Source: Clostridiaceae bacterium (GTDB lineage Bacteria > Bacillota > Clostridia > Oscillospirales > Butyricicoccaceae). From it: a stretch of 64,000 nt of DNA. The notes under the pieces were generated by a model. That model was not told where the DNA came from and ran no database searches. It saw nothing but the letters and a program-made list of their open reading frames with translations. The DNA lies in assembly GCA_009911355.1 (NCBI GenBank), contig QXXE01000004.1, positions 1-64,000 of the forward strand, written 5' to 3'. The position numbers and the translations under genes were made by a program. Of the stretch, positions 42,207-49,422 are shown piece after piece (positions within the stretch are counted from its first letter, which is position 1; every line of letters starts with the position of its first letter).

Positions 42207-43127
42207 TTAATGTGCATGACGGTCACAGTCATTCAAGACCATAACCTGATTCCAGATATCCTCACCGAGCAAGCCTTTGAACTTTCTCTCCGTCTTGTTC
42301 GGGTTATCTGACTTTTCTACTGCGAAAGGTGCCATATGCCAGCGAATCAAAAGTGCTACTTTCAACCTTTCGTGCAGAGTCAAATCGGTAGTGTGGGCAA
42401 AGCTCTCATAAGCACCGACACGCTCATGTTGATAAAAATGAGCAATATCTGTAGGTTCACCTTTGGCATTACAGAAAACTTTCGTATACTCCTTGCCAAT
42501 ATCGTGAATCGCTACCGCCCGGCCCAAAGAGATATCATTCACCCACTGGGGATACTGTTTGTCGAAATACTCATAGGCCGTTAGCATATGTTGCCCTACA
42601 GTAAACTCATGATGGGGATTATCGTGCTCCAGAGCTGCAAGGCGGGAGAGCAGAAGGCTGATACCGCCGATAAACGGTTCCACACCCTCAACCCAGATTT
42701 CGTCCCAGCCTTCAGCTTCCATAGGGATATCAAAACCCCGGTACATTCGGTCGATCACATTCTCTGGAACACTACGTTCACGGTTGGCGTTGCGCTCTAC
42801 ACAGAGGATATACGGCGTCGCCATGAAAACGCACACTTTCTTGATCTGGGGATTAACAGCGGTGACACGATGCAGAAATCCCATTCGGCGCTTGTAACTG
42901 ACATTCGTGGCGTCGTAGACCACATCTTTACCAGCACGCAAATCGGAGAGCACACGGTCATGGAGCGTCTGGAATACCAGCTCCTGGTGGTTTTGGTCGG
43001 AGATGTCACCCAGTAGCTCTTCACGAATGGCATCACTGGAATGGATCACGGCGTCAGGCAACTTGTTCTCGGCATACCAAGACTTTCCACTTCCAGGAAT
43101 ACCAACCATCATATAGAAGCACTGCAT
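42207..43127 (-). CDS. P-loop polynucleotide kinase-HD phosphoesterase fusion
   Basis: 306 residues. Residues 1-155 are a Pnk-type P-loop kinase (YMMVGIPGSGKSWYAENKL, VVYDATNVSYKRR, RMYRGFDIP). Residues 170-306 are an HD domain (QHMLTAYEYFDK, GRAVAIHDIGKEYT, LLIRWHMAPFA). The same two activities, in the opposite order, form the bacterial RNA-healing enzyme HD-Pnk (2',3'-phosphoesterase and 5'-OH kinase), which prepares broken RNA ends for ligation. It lies at the head of an RNA-repair neighbourhood. Reaction inferred from domains. Confidence 0.85.
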   Translation of the reverse strand: MQCFYMMVGIPGSGKSWYAENKLPDAVIHSSDAIREELLGDISDQNHQELVFQTLHDRVLSDLRAGKDVVYDATNVSYKRRMGFLHRVTAVNPQIKKVCVFMATPYILCVERNANRERSVPENVIDRMYRGFDIPMEAEGWDEIWVEGVEPFIGGISLLLSRLAALEHDNPHHEFTVGQHMLTAYEYFDKQYPQWVNDISLGRAVAIHDIGKEYTKVFCNAKGEPTDIAHFYQHERVGAYESFAHTTDLTLHERLKVALLIRWHMAPFAVEKSDNPNKTERKFKGLLGEDIWNQVMVLNDCDRHAH

Positions 43128-43128
43128 T

Positions 43129-43932
43129 TTACTTACCCTCCTGTAATTCCATCAGAAACCGCCGCTTCAAAATCTCCACCGTCGCTGTCTGTAGCACCTG
43201 ATCGGCGTGCTGATTGATTGCGAGAGGCACTGTATCCATATATTGCTTTTTATCGGCGATCATGGAATCAACTGCCTCCTGCATAAGCTGCCGCGCCTCC
43301 TCTAAGGTGTGACACCCTCTTTTTATCTCTACAAGGTAATCCGACTGTTTGCTAACCAGACAATCAAAATAATTTTCGCCGGCCATATAGCGGGTCATAA
43401 ATTCCCGCATCCGCAAGGCATGATGAAGCTGCTTAGGGTCGTACCCAAATTGCTCAATCTTGGCAAGAGCGGCGGGATAAGGATGCTCCATAGCGTGTTG
43501 CTTTTCCAACGCCATACCCAGCAGACAACTCATACCAGCATAGTTGTTATAGCGGGCAATATCTTCTCTGGCGTCCAACACCGATTGAAACAGATCGGTG
43601 TAGAGCGGGTTGATAATGCAGTAGGGCGTGAACAGAATCTCAATGAAATTGACGTTTTGTTTGCGAATACACTCAAACATGAGCCGAATATCCTTAAAGT
43701 CCACGTGCTCATCGTTTTCCATAACATGGGTGGTGCTGACGGGCTTGTGGGTAAGAACGAAATCTGAGAAGCTGGGGAGTACGATTGCCTTGGTATCAAT
43801 ATCGCTACTCTCATAATCCAGTTTGTAATTTTGTGAACCTTGCAGAAACAGGCCAACCCACGCATCTCCGAAGTGTTCTTGAACGGTAGCCAGATGCTCT
43901 TGCATCCGAGCCATAATGCGCTCCTTATTCAT
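43129..43932 (-). CDS. RlaP-like nucleotidyltransferase
   Basis: 267 residues. Pol-beta-type nucleotidyltransferase core LFLQGSQNYKLDYESSDIDTKAI (GS...DxD) around residues 29-50, followed by a helical region with HALRMREFMTRYMAGENYF. It resembles the COG3541/RlaP class reported beside RNA ligases and Pnk enzymes in RNA-repair clusters. It would transfer a nucleotide to an RNA end or protein; substrate unknown. One base separates it from the Pnk-HD gene. Confidence 0.75.
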   Translation of the reverse strand: MNKERIMARMQEHLATVQEHFGDAWVGLFLQGSQNYKLDYESSDIDTKAIVLPSFSDFVLTHKPVSTTHVMENDEHVDFKDIRLMFECIRKQNVNFIEILFTPYCIINPLYTDLFQSVLDAREDIARYNNYAGMSCLLGMALEKQHAMEHPYPAALAKIEQFGYDPKQLHHALRMREFMTRYMAGENYFDCLVSKQSDYLVEIKRGCHTLEEARQLMQEAVDSMIADKKQYMDTVPLAINQHADQVLQTATVEILKRRFLMELQEGK

Positions 43933-44284
43933 CGCTACACTCCTCCTTTCTCACACAGTCTCGTAAAATCCGCTGATAGAGGGAGGGGTCATACCCCTCC
44001 ATATCAGCCCAGAACATCAAATACTCTGTGGTGTACTGATCGGTCACATCACCGGAGACATCGTAAAGCCGGCCACCGATTTCCTGAACGAAGTGGTTAA
44101 TCACTGGCTCATACATCATGTTTCCGCCAAATCTCTCTTGAAGAATAAAGGCAAACCAGTAACAGCAGCCATTTAGAAAAACCTCCTCAGAGCCTTTGAA
44201 GTTCTGGATAAAGTTGAGGGCGGACACGGCTTCCGCCGCCCGGACTTCCACCACTTCGGTTGCGCTTGGGAATGTACTTCTCAC
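43925..44284 (-). CDS. hypothetical protein of the RNA-repair cluster
   Basis: Up to 119 residues. The core VSALNFIQNFKGSEEVFLNG, CCYWFAFILQERFGGNMMY, VINHFVQEIGGRLYDVSGDV resembles a small conserved phage protein that usually starts near ALNFIQNF. The real start is uncertain (ATG 44284 overlaps the ligase-like gene; an internal GTG is likely). It overlaps the RlaP gene by 8 bases. Function unknown. Confidence 0.6.
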   Translation of the reverse strand: MRSTFPSATEVVEVRAAEAVSALNFIQNFKGSEEVFLNGCCYWFAFILQERFGGNMMYEPVINHFVQEIGGRLYDVSGDVTDQYTTEYLMFWADMEGYDPSLYQRILRDCVRKEECSDE

Positions 44285-44672
44285 AGATGGTGATACCGTT
44301 CACGACCGAAATCGTGTCTCCCTCTTTCAGCAAAGAGGTATCAATAAATCCATCCATGCAGGAGATGGGGAGAAACAAGCCGTCACTCTTTTCTCCCCGG
44401 AGTTTCAGCGCCTTGATATTGCGCTTCTCCGGATCGAGGTAGCCGCCAGCGGGGTTGCCGTTCTCATCTTTTCGTCGCAGAAGGTCGTTCTTCTGGGCAA
44501 ACTCTACACCGAGCTTGCCGTCCACGGGGAAGTAGACTCCCAACTGGTCAGGCTCAGTTCCAAGATCCACAATCACCGTGTTCCCAAAGCACTCGCCACA
44601 GAGCAGACGATCAGCGTTAGTGTGCTTACGCAGATTACGGATTTTGGTGACATACGCACAGTACATTTGCAT
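44187..44672 (-). CDS. RNA-ligase N-terminal OB domain, catalytic domain missing
   Basis: 161 residues. Residues 1-135 match the N-terminal OB domain of phage/Deinococcus-type RNA ligases (YAYVTKIRNLRKHTNADRLL, GVYFPVDGKLGVEFAQKNDL, GGYLDPEKRNIKALKLRGEK, SDGLFLPISCMDGF). The ligase then needs a catalytic KxDG domain of about 250 residues, but after CEKYIPKRN the chain ends in an unrelated Gly/Pro/Arg tail. There is no space for a catalytic half in any frame. A deletion probably fused it to the next gene. Confidence 0.75.
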   Translation of the reverse strand: MQMYCAYVTKIRNLRKHTNADRLLCGECFGNTVIVDLGTEPDQLGVYFPVDGKLGVEFAQKNDLLRRKDENGNPAGGYLDPEKRNIKALKLRGEKSDGLFLPISCMDGFIDTSLLKEGDTISVVNGITICEKYIPKRNRSGGSPGGGSRVRPQLYPELQRL

Positions 44673-44679
44673 CTCTTCT

Positions 44680-44700
44680 TTGATTTTATTCGTTGTTAAT
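44680..44700 (-). promoter_or_regulatory. conserved leader motif, copy 11
   Basis: Minus-strand CATTAACAACGAATAAAATCAAAG, 8 bases before the ligase-like start region. Confidence 0.65.
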
Positions 44701-44732
44701 GGAAAACAAAAAAAATGAAAAAATATAAGGGG

Positions 44733-45878
44733 TTAGGAATACATAGCTTTCAGCCTATGCGCCGCACTCGCAACACCCTGAGCAGCCTGACGCATTTCAT
44801 CGTCCGTAGTATCAAACCCCATTGAAATACGGACGGTACAGGCAACGCTTTCCTCAGATAATCCAATTCCACGCAGAACGTGTGAAGTTGTGGCGTCTGA
44901 TGCGCTGCAAGCGGAACCAGCAGAAAGGTAGATGTCTTGCTGATCCAGCAACAGAAGTAAAGATTCGCTGTTGACTCCCGGCAGTGTCAAGCTGATGATA
45001 GCGGAGGAACGCCGGTCAGTATCGCCGTTGATATGAAACTCTCCATCCATTTCGACACTAAGCTCATTCAAAAACACATCCCGCAAATGTGCCCACTGTG
45101 CCATCTGCCTTGGCAGGCGCTTGGTCACTATCTCTGCCGCTTTGCCAATCCCCACGATTCCTGGTACATTCTCGGTGCCGCCTCGCAATCCACGCTCCTG
45201 ACCTCCACCATAAACCCACGGTTCCTTTCTGATTAGATTGGAGATATACAGCACTCCAATTCCCTGGGGTGCTCCGAACTTATGACCGGAGAGAGATAGG
45301 AAGTCCACATTATAGGCGTGAACGTCGATTGGAACGTGACCCGCTGCCGCTACTGCGTCTGTATGGAAAGGAACGTCATACTTTTTACAAAGTGTTCCGA
45401 TTTCTTTGATGGGATTCACCGTTCCAAGCTCGTTGTTGACCCACATAACAGAAACAGCACCCAGCGCTTTCTTGTTCTCAATGATAAGCCGTTCCAAATC
45501 ATCCATGTCTACCGAGCCATCCGACCAAACCCTTGCGTATTTCATAACAACAGGGAGCGGGCATACACACGCATTTTTCAACGGTTCAGAAATTGAATGA
45601 TGCTCAATCTCGTCTGTGAGGACAATGTGTTTGGTTAGGCATCGAAACCATGCGTTGTTCGCTTCCGTTCCACCAGAGGTAAAAAATATCTCCGAAGGGT
45701 CTGCGCCAATCATTTGTGCCACTTGCTCTCGTGCCTTTTCAATAGCGTGGCGGGCACTGACACCCTGGGAATGGATGCTGCTGGGGTTTCCAATGTGACA
45801 CGGCTGAAACCAGGGAAGCATGGCGTCCAAAACTTCCGGAAATGGTGCGGTCGATGCCGCATGGTCGAGATAGACCAC
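44733..45878 (-). CDS. cysteine desulfurase
   Basis: 381 residues of the IscS/NifS/DndA fold. It begins VYLDHAASTAPFPEVLDAM and shows FTSGGTEANN. The PLP-lysine region is SLSGHKFGAPQGIGVLYI. Next come RGGTENVPG, the active loop SAGSACSASDATTSHVLRGI with catalytic Cys, and TVRISMGFDTT. It supplies sulfur from cysteine, here perhaps for tRNA thiolation or the two PAPS-reductase-family proteins. A DndA-like role is possible but no other dnd genes are seen. The GTG start at 45878 follows AAGGAGTGATATTA. Confidence 0.9.
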   Translation of the reverse strand: MVYLDHAASTAPFPEVLDAMLPWFQPCHIGNPSSIHSQGVSARHAIEKAREQVAQMIGADPSEIFFTSGGTEANNAWFRCLTKHIVLTDEIEHHSISEPLKNACVCPLPVVMKYARVWSDGSVDMDDLERLIIENKKALGAVSVMWVNNELGTVNPIKEIGTLCKKYDVPFHTDAVAAAGHVPIDVHAYNVDFLSLSGHKFGAPQGIGVLYISNLIRKEPWVYGGGQERGLRGGTENVPGIVGIGKAAEIVTKRLPRQMAQWAHLRDVFLNELSVEMDGEFHINGDTDRRSSAIISLTLPGVNSESLLLLLDQQDIYLSAGSACSASDATTSHVLRGIGLSEESVACTVRISMGFDTTDDEMRQAAQGVASAAHRLKAMYS

Positions 45879-45954
45879 TAATATCACTCCTTCGTATAAA
45901 ATGAGGCTCAGACCGTAGACAGCCGGCGTGCTACTCTATCGTTCTGAGCATCCT

Positions 45955-45973
45955 TTGATTTTATTCGTTGTTA
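45955..45973 (-). promoter_or_regulatory. conserved leader motif, copy 12
   Basis: Minus-strand AGCTAACAACGAATAAAATCAAAGG; its first bases contain the stop codon of the Ro60-like gene. It stands about 70 bases before the desulfurase. Confidence 0.6.
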
Positions 45974-47533
45974 GCTGTTGACAACAGGGCGCAGTGCGTC
46001 CTCGATGGGTTGGTAGCGTTCAGTGTTCAGCGTTTCCAGCAGGCACTCATAGGGATCGAGCTTGCCGCTCATCACCATCTGAGCGATATTGACAGAGAAG
46101 CCACTGACCAGTGCCACACCCATATCGTTCTCCCTGACAGGAATTGTACCAGAGCGGCTGGCAACATTCCAGAAAACCAGTCGGGGCATTTTGTATCCCG
46201 CCTGCTGATACCGCTTTTTGATTTCATCGAACAGACGAGCGGTAGGCTTCCGCGTGTTGTAGCTCCAGCGTTCCGTCGAAGCTGCTCCACAGCTGGCGCA
46301 TTCATCAAACTCCATGTCGGAGATGATAAGGATATTGGCCGGCAGGTCACTCTGCTCCATGTGCTTGGAAATCGCTGTATCCAGGATGAGATCAAAGACT
46401 GCCTCTACGTTTGTGTTGGCTCCGGCGTGATAGTTGTGAACAATCTGAAGCCGCTCATAGAGGTTCTTGCCACGGGACAAATCAAGGAGCTGCGGTTTGT
46501 CGGAGAACGACATATACTGATCCTTGAACTGACCGGAAGAGCGCTCCGCAAAGTAAATTGCCAGGGCGTTTGCTACCTCCAGCGGACGAGCATTACTACC
46601 AGGAATCGTCACCCACGTCATGCTTCCGCTGTCGTCCATGACCACTATCGTATTCCCGCAGCCCTGCACGGTATCGGGTAGATTCTTCCACAGTGCCTCC
46701 AAAGTAGCGTCCACCCCACTGGAATGCTGACGGTACTTATTGACGATATCGTGCGGGAACAGCGTACCGGCGTTAATCTTGACCTCACCTTTCTCCACGC
46801 TTTCCAAGAACTCACGCCGGCGTTCCTCATCGTGACGGAGAAATGCCTTGTTGTAGATCAGGTTGGCACGAGAGGGAACACGCTGATAGTCGATTTCATC
46901 CCAACTATTCTTGGACATCTGCTGCTCCACAACGACCAGATAGCGGGATAGGCCGGACAGGGTGTGCCGATAGGTGCGCTCGGTCATGTTCAACCCGGTA
47001 CACAGGATGCGGGCATGGCGGCGGGACTCAGCAGAAGAGGACTTGCAACGGGGCATCCACTTCGCCAGCAGAGAAATCGGCTTCTGCTCAACATTGTTGT
47101 GCATATCATCGTGTAACTGCATAGCCACCAGCTCAATCACCTTGTCGGCCACCGGCGTATCCAGCAAACACCAGAGGTCATCCCAACGGCCATACTCAGG
47201 CACCAGATGAAGCACCGGAGCGATGTAGTCCGAGAACTTCTCTGCCATCGGCACCATCACCGCACGAAACAGCCGACGCTCGCCCAAGCCACCGCGCACA
47301 TCGCGGGCAAAGAACAGCCACTTCATAGCCGTCACCTTGTCCTCGAAGAACGCCTTGGTGAAGCGATTTGCGATCTCATTCACGCTGGCGTTGCGAAGGG
47401 AAGCCACCGCAAAGTTGAGATCCAGCAGGGAGCGCCCTGTGGTACGATAGCCGGTCGCACCATTCTCGGTGACAGAGACATTGTTTTCGCCGTTCAGCAT
47501 TGTGTCCTTGACACTTTCCATGAAATTGCTCAT
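45971..47533 (-). CDS. Ro60-like TROVE/DUF2828 protein with vWA domain
   Basis: 520 residues. N-terminal helical repeat (about 40-270) with KWLFFARDVRGGLGERRLFR and KWMPRCKSSSAESRRHARIL matches the DUF2828/TROVE ring. The C-terminal von Willebrand A domain has a full metal site, VVMDDSGSMTW at about 298-307, and ILIISDMEFDECASCG with extra cysteines. Ro60 proteins bind misfolded RNA and Y RNAs, which include tRNA-like folds in bacteria. This gene lies directly downstream of six tRNA or tRNA-like genes in the same direction and next to RNA-repair genes. Substrate is inferred. Confidence 0.85.
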   Translation of the reverse strand: MSNFMESVKDTMLNGENNVSVTENGATGYRTTGRSLLDLNFAVASLRNASVNEIANRFTKAFFEDKVTAMKWLFFARDVRGGLGERRLFRAVMVPMAEKFSDYIAPVLHLVPEYGRWDDLWCLLDTPVADKVIELVAMQLHDDMHNNVEQKPISLLAKWMPRCKSSSAESRRHARILCTGLNMTERTYRHTLSGLSRYLVVVEQQMSKNSWDEIDYQRVPSRANLIYNKAFLRHDEERRREFLESVEKGEVKINAGTLFPHDIVNKYRQHSSGVDATLEALWKNLPDTVQGCGNTIVVMDDSGSMTWVTIPGSNARPLEVANALAIYFAERSSGQFKDQYMSFSDKPQLLDLSRGKNLYERLQIVHNYHAGANTNVEAVFDLILDTAISKHMEQSDLPANILIISDMEFDECASCGAASTERWSYNTRKPTARLFDEIKKRYQQAGYKMPRLVFWNVASRSGTIPVRENDMGVALVSGFSVNIAQMVMSGKLDPYECLLETLNTERYQPIEDALRPVVNS

Positions 47534-47614
47534 ATTCTCTTACCTCCTATAAATTGAGATACCTCGGAACACTTTTACCTCTTTGTCGATTGCTGTATGT
47601 GTTCAGAGAATTGA

Positions 47615-47735
47615 AGCGGCAGGTAGGAATCGAACCTACGAATGGCAGCTTGGCTTCCTTTTTACCTTGCTGTTAGTGAAACTCTCGCTTCACATTTTAT
47701 AGGGCTGCTGTGTTAAACCATTTCACCACTGCCGC
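47615..47735 (-). tRNA. tRNA-Gly with a 46-nt insert in the anticodon loop
   Basis: Acceptor GCGGCAG/CTGCCGC, D arm GTGAAATGGTTTAACAC, T arm GTAGG-TTCGATT-CCTAC and anticodon stem GCAGC/GCTGC are all present. Instead of a seven-base loop, CCT is followed by about 46 extra bases (47655-47700) before GCCAAGCTGC. Removing them leaves a glycine anticodon (GCC or TCC, depending on the exact joint). The insert holds a GTGAA/TTCAC hairpin followed by TAACAGCAA. No encoded CCA. Confidence 0.75.
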
Positions 47736-47739
47736 ATAG

Positions 47740-47762
47740 TTGCTCGTCTTTCCGAGCTGTCA
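47740..47762 (-). repeat. 23-bp repeat and hairpin 5' of tRNA-Gly
   Basis: Minus-strand hairpin GCTCG-GAAAGA-CGAGC with four to five bases to the tRNA. The same 23 bases stand before tRNA-Cys (49222-49244). Confidence 0.8.
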
Positions 47763-47949
47763 CAGTCCAGTTCAAGATATTTGGGCTGATTATCTGGCGC
47801 TTGTTTTCAGAGCAGACGTAAGCGATCCCAAAGCCCTGCCCTTATCCATTCATTAGCGAGAATGGATTTCGCTTGCGTTTTATCATCCGCAACTACGCCG
47901 GTTTTTTTCTTGACGACTCGAAAGAACACCGGAAAACAAAGGAGTCTTG

Positions 47950-48064
47950 TGCCAGGGGTGGGAATCGAACCCACGACCACGGGATTAAAATTCCTTCAAT
48001 CATTGCTGTGAGCGTTTCATACGATACGCATTGATACGCGCTCTATCCACTGAGCTACCCTGGC
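47950..48064 (-). tRNA. tRNA-Lys (UUU) with a 42-nt insert in the anticodon stem
   Basis: Acceptor GCCAGGG/CCCTGGC, D arm GCTCAGTGGATAGAGC, T arm GTGGG-TTCGATT-CCCAC. After D arm and GCG come 42 extra bases (47995-48036), then GGAATTTTAATCCCG. Joining CG to GGA gives a perfect stem CGGGA/TCCCG around loop ATTTTAA (anticodon TTT, Lys). The insert has a GCGT/ACGC hairpin followed by TCACAGCAA, enclosed by TCAAT/ATTGA. Confidence 0.75.
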
Positions 48065-48065
48065 T

Positions 48066-48264
48066 TGAGGTGATAGGGTATGGGCCACTCTCCCATACAA
48101 ACAGTGTTCTCCACGGTTGCGCACCCGTTTCAATAAACATGACGTTTACAATCTTTTCGTCTATGCTACACCGTTTTACATAAGGGTTCATCCGTCGTTT
48201 TTGTACATCGGGCAGCTACTCCCAATGCGCATGGTCAGCTATTCCATGACGCCCTTCTTTTTAG
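48066..48264. other. spacer between tRNA genes
   Basis: About 200 bases without a convincing gene. A hairpin GTATGGG/CCCATAC (48077-48098) stands 13 bases upstream of tRNA-Lys. The open frames on the plus strand are antisense shadows. Confidence 0.5.
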
Positions 48265-48265
48265 T

Positions 48266-48341
48266 CACAGCGAATGGGACTCGAACCCAATCCTTCCGGC
48301 CCCACATGGGCCAGCGTGCTATCCAGCTACACCACATCTGC
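48266..48341 (-). tRNA. tRNA-like gene, His(GUG)-like anticodon loop, weak acceptor
   Basis: D arm GTGTAGCTGGATAGCAC, anticodon stem CTGGC/GCCGG around the loop CCATGTGGG (nine bases; GTG would be His) and T loop TTCGAGT are present. The acceptor arms GCAGATG and TCGCTGT pair at only five of seven positions, and the T stem has one mismatch. No insert. Either a degenerate phage tRNA, or a tRNA mimic. A hairpin AAGGCA/TGCCTT ends right at its 5' side. Confidence 0.5.
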
Positions 48342-48344
48342 TAA

Positions 48345-48569
48345 GGCACGAGGATTTGCCTTATGAGCTTTCTCTTTGCTCACCTATCTCTTGCTGTCCT
48401 GGCTCTCACAGGTGGGAGTGGTACAACTCCCAGACGTTCCGATTTGCACGGTCACTACACTTGTTTTACGTCCGTTGCTGATCACCTTTAGACGGCGTTC
48501 TCTGTACCAGAGCAATCGCATTCTGCATCCGAACCGCAAAGAAGGGATTTGCGTACAAAAGTACGCTTG
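48345..48569. other. spacer between tRNA genes
   Basis: 225 bases with no gene. Contains the AAGGCA/TGCCTT hairpin next to the His-like tRNA, a CTCCCA/TGGGAG hairpin near 48410-48435, and a GCGTAC-TTTT-GTACGC hairpin just 3' of tRNA-Pro (48550-48566). Confidence 0.5.
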
Positions 48570-48685
48570 TGCAGAGGGTAGGACTCGAACCTACGACACA
48601 TAGTTCCCCATTATACATTGCTGTTAGTGAGGCTGTGCGCTCCACATTTTCTATACTATTGCTCTACCGACTGAGCTTCCTCTGC
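48570..48685 (-). tRNA. tRNA-Pro with a 43-nt insert in the anticodon loop
   Basis: Acceptor GCAGAGG/CCTCTGC, D arm GCTCAGTCGGTAGAGC, anticodon stem ATAGT/ACTAT, T arm GTAGG-TTCGAGT-CCTAC. The loop starts AT, is broken by 43 bases (48610-48652) and resumes GGGGA. Joined, it reads ATGGGGA, anticodon GGG (Pro). The insert (AGAAAATGTGGAGCG, then CCTCACTAACAGCAATGTA) is closely similar to that in tRNA-Gly. Confidence 0.75.
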
Positions 48686-48689
48686 ATAT

Positions 48690-48750
48690 TGGGAGGTTTT
48701 CATTGCTGCCTGTGTTTTTTCATTACACATATGAATGCGGGAACCTCCCA
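48690..48750 (-). ncRNA. hairpin element 5' of tRNA-Pro
   Basis: Arms TGGGAGGTT/AACCTCCCA enclose about 43 bases with CACAGGCAGCAATGAA, a variant of the ACAGCAA motif. It ends four bases before tRNA-Pro. Its 5' part GGCGGTTCCTGGGAGG also resembles the leaders at 57.2 and 62.7 kb. Confidence 0.45.
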
Positions 48751-48776
48751 GGAACCGCCGTATTCATGATATTAGC

Positions 48777-48822
48777 GGACGCATTTTTTCCAAAATTTTA
48801 GAATGAATTGCTGTTAGCGTCC
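48777..48822 (-). ncRNA. free-standing stem-loop with TAACAGCAA motif (A)
   Basis: GGACGC-TAACAGCAATTCATTC...GGAAAAAAT-GCGTCC on the minus strand. The order of stem, TAACAGCAA and AAAAT elements is a circular permutation of the tRNA inserts. Confidence 0.5.
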
Positions 48823-49104
48823 CAGTTGATAACTTTTTCAATGTTGTGCCGGAAGCGGTAAGTATGATGTTATTGACATCACTTAGGGCTTGTCTCGTGC
48901 TTTGTTCATGCAGAGCCTCCTTAACTGCATCCCAATCTTCCGCACTTTTGTGGGCGGTTCACATTTTGAAACCTGTTGGGGCACCGCCCCATACGTTTCA
49001 GCAGCCGATTACATTACATTTTCCAAAGATAACTCAGATGGTCTGGTCACGTGCTCTATTCATGGCACGAATCTCCTTTCTAAGAATTATCATAGCGGCT
49101 TTTA
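48823..49104. other. spacer between tRNA genes with two tiny start-site repeats
   Basis: About 280 bases. Two very short minus-strand frames with good ribosome sites begin alike: MNKARDKP (48883-48909, AAGGAGG) and MNRARDQTI (49034-49063, AAGGAG). A GGGGCGGT/ACCGCCC hairpin lies at 48951-48994. Another minus frame through 48785-48945 reads like protein (EDWDAVKEALHEQSTRQALS) but has no start. No gene is called. Confidence 0.4.
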
Positions 49105-49218
49105 GGGGAGCCTACGGACTCGAACCGTAGAGGAAAAGATTTGCAGTCTTCTTGTATAGTAAATTGCTGTGCGTGTCCGCCGCCCGTTACACGGTATGGC
49201 CTGCCACCCGACGCTCCC
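49105..49218 (-). tRNA. tRNA-Cys (GCA) with a 45-nt insert 5' of the anticodon stem
   Basis: Intact anticodon arm GAAGA-CTGCAAA-TCTTT (anticodon GCA), T arm TACGG-TTCGAGT-CCGTA, and acceptor GGGAGC/GCTCCC (six pairs, seventh mismatched). Between the D arm and anticodon stem are about 45 extra bases (49152-49196). They have a CGTGT/ACACG hairpin followed by CACAGCAA. Here the insert sits before position 27, unlike in the Gly and Pro genes. Confidence 0.7.
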
Positions 49219-49221
49219 ATA

Positions 49222-49244
49222 TTGCTCGTCTTTCCGAGCTGTCA
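49222..49244 (-). repeat. 23-bp repeat and hairpin 5' of tRNA-Cys
   Basis: Exact second copy of the 23 bases at 47740-47762 (hairpin GCTCG-GAAAGA-CGAGC), three bases from the tRNA start. Confidence 0.8.
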
Positions 49245-49310
49245 GCGGTCTTTCCCGCCGTCAAGAAAGGGGGCTTACAATGTACGCTATGCCGCTCACC
49301 ACACGGCTGG

Positions 49311-49398
49311 CGGAGAGGGTGGGACTTGAACCCACACGCCCTTGCGGGTTACTGGCACCTTAGCAGGATGCTTCCTTACCAATTAGGATTACCCCTCC
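49311..49398 (-). tRNA. tRNA-Ser (GCU), normal
   Basis: Acceptor GGAGGGG/CCTCTCC (one G-T pair), anticodon arm GCATC-CTGCTAA-GGTGC (GCT), a long variable arm (CCCGCAAGGGC) and T arm GTGGG-TTCAAGT-CCCAC. A normal class II tRNA with no insert. A GTGGCG/CGCCAC hairpin lies four bases upstream. Confidence 0.9.
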
Positions 49399-49422
49399 AT
49401 ATGTGGCGATTTCCGCCACCAC

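Noticed and set aside
39420-45878. Complete Dnd phosphorothioation system
   Set aside because: DndA- and DndC-like folds exist, but no DndB, DndD or DndE in the window; the family resemblance of the PP-loop proteins is too broad.
47615-49218. Group I or group II introns in the tRNAs
   Set aside because: Inserts of 42-46 bases lack the catalytic core of either class, which needs at least about 200 bases.
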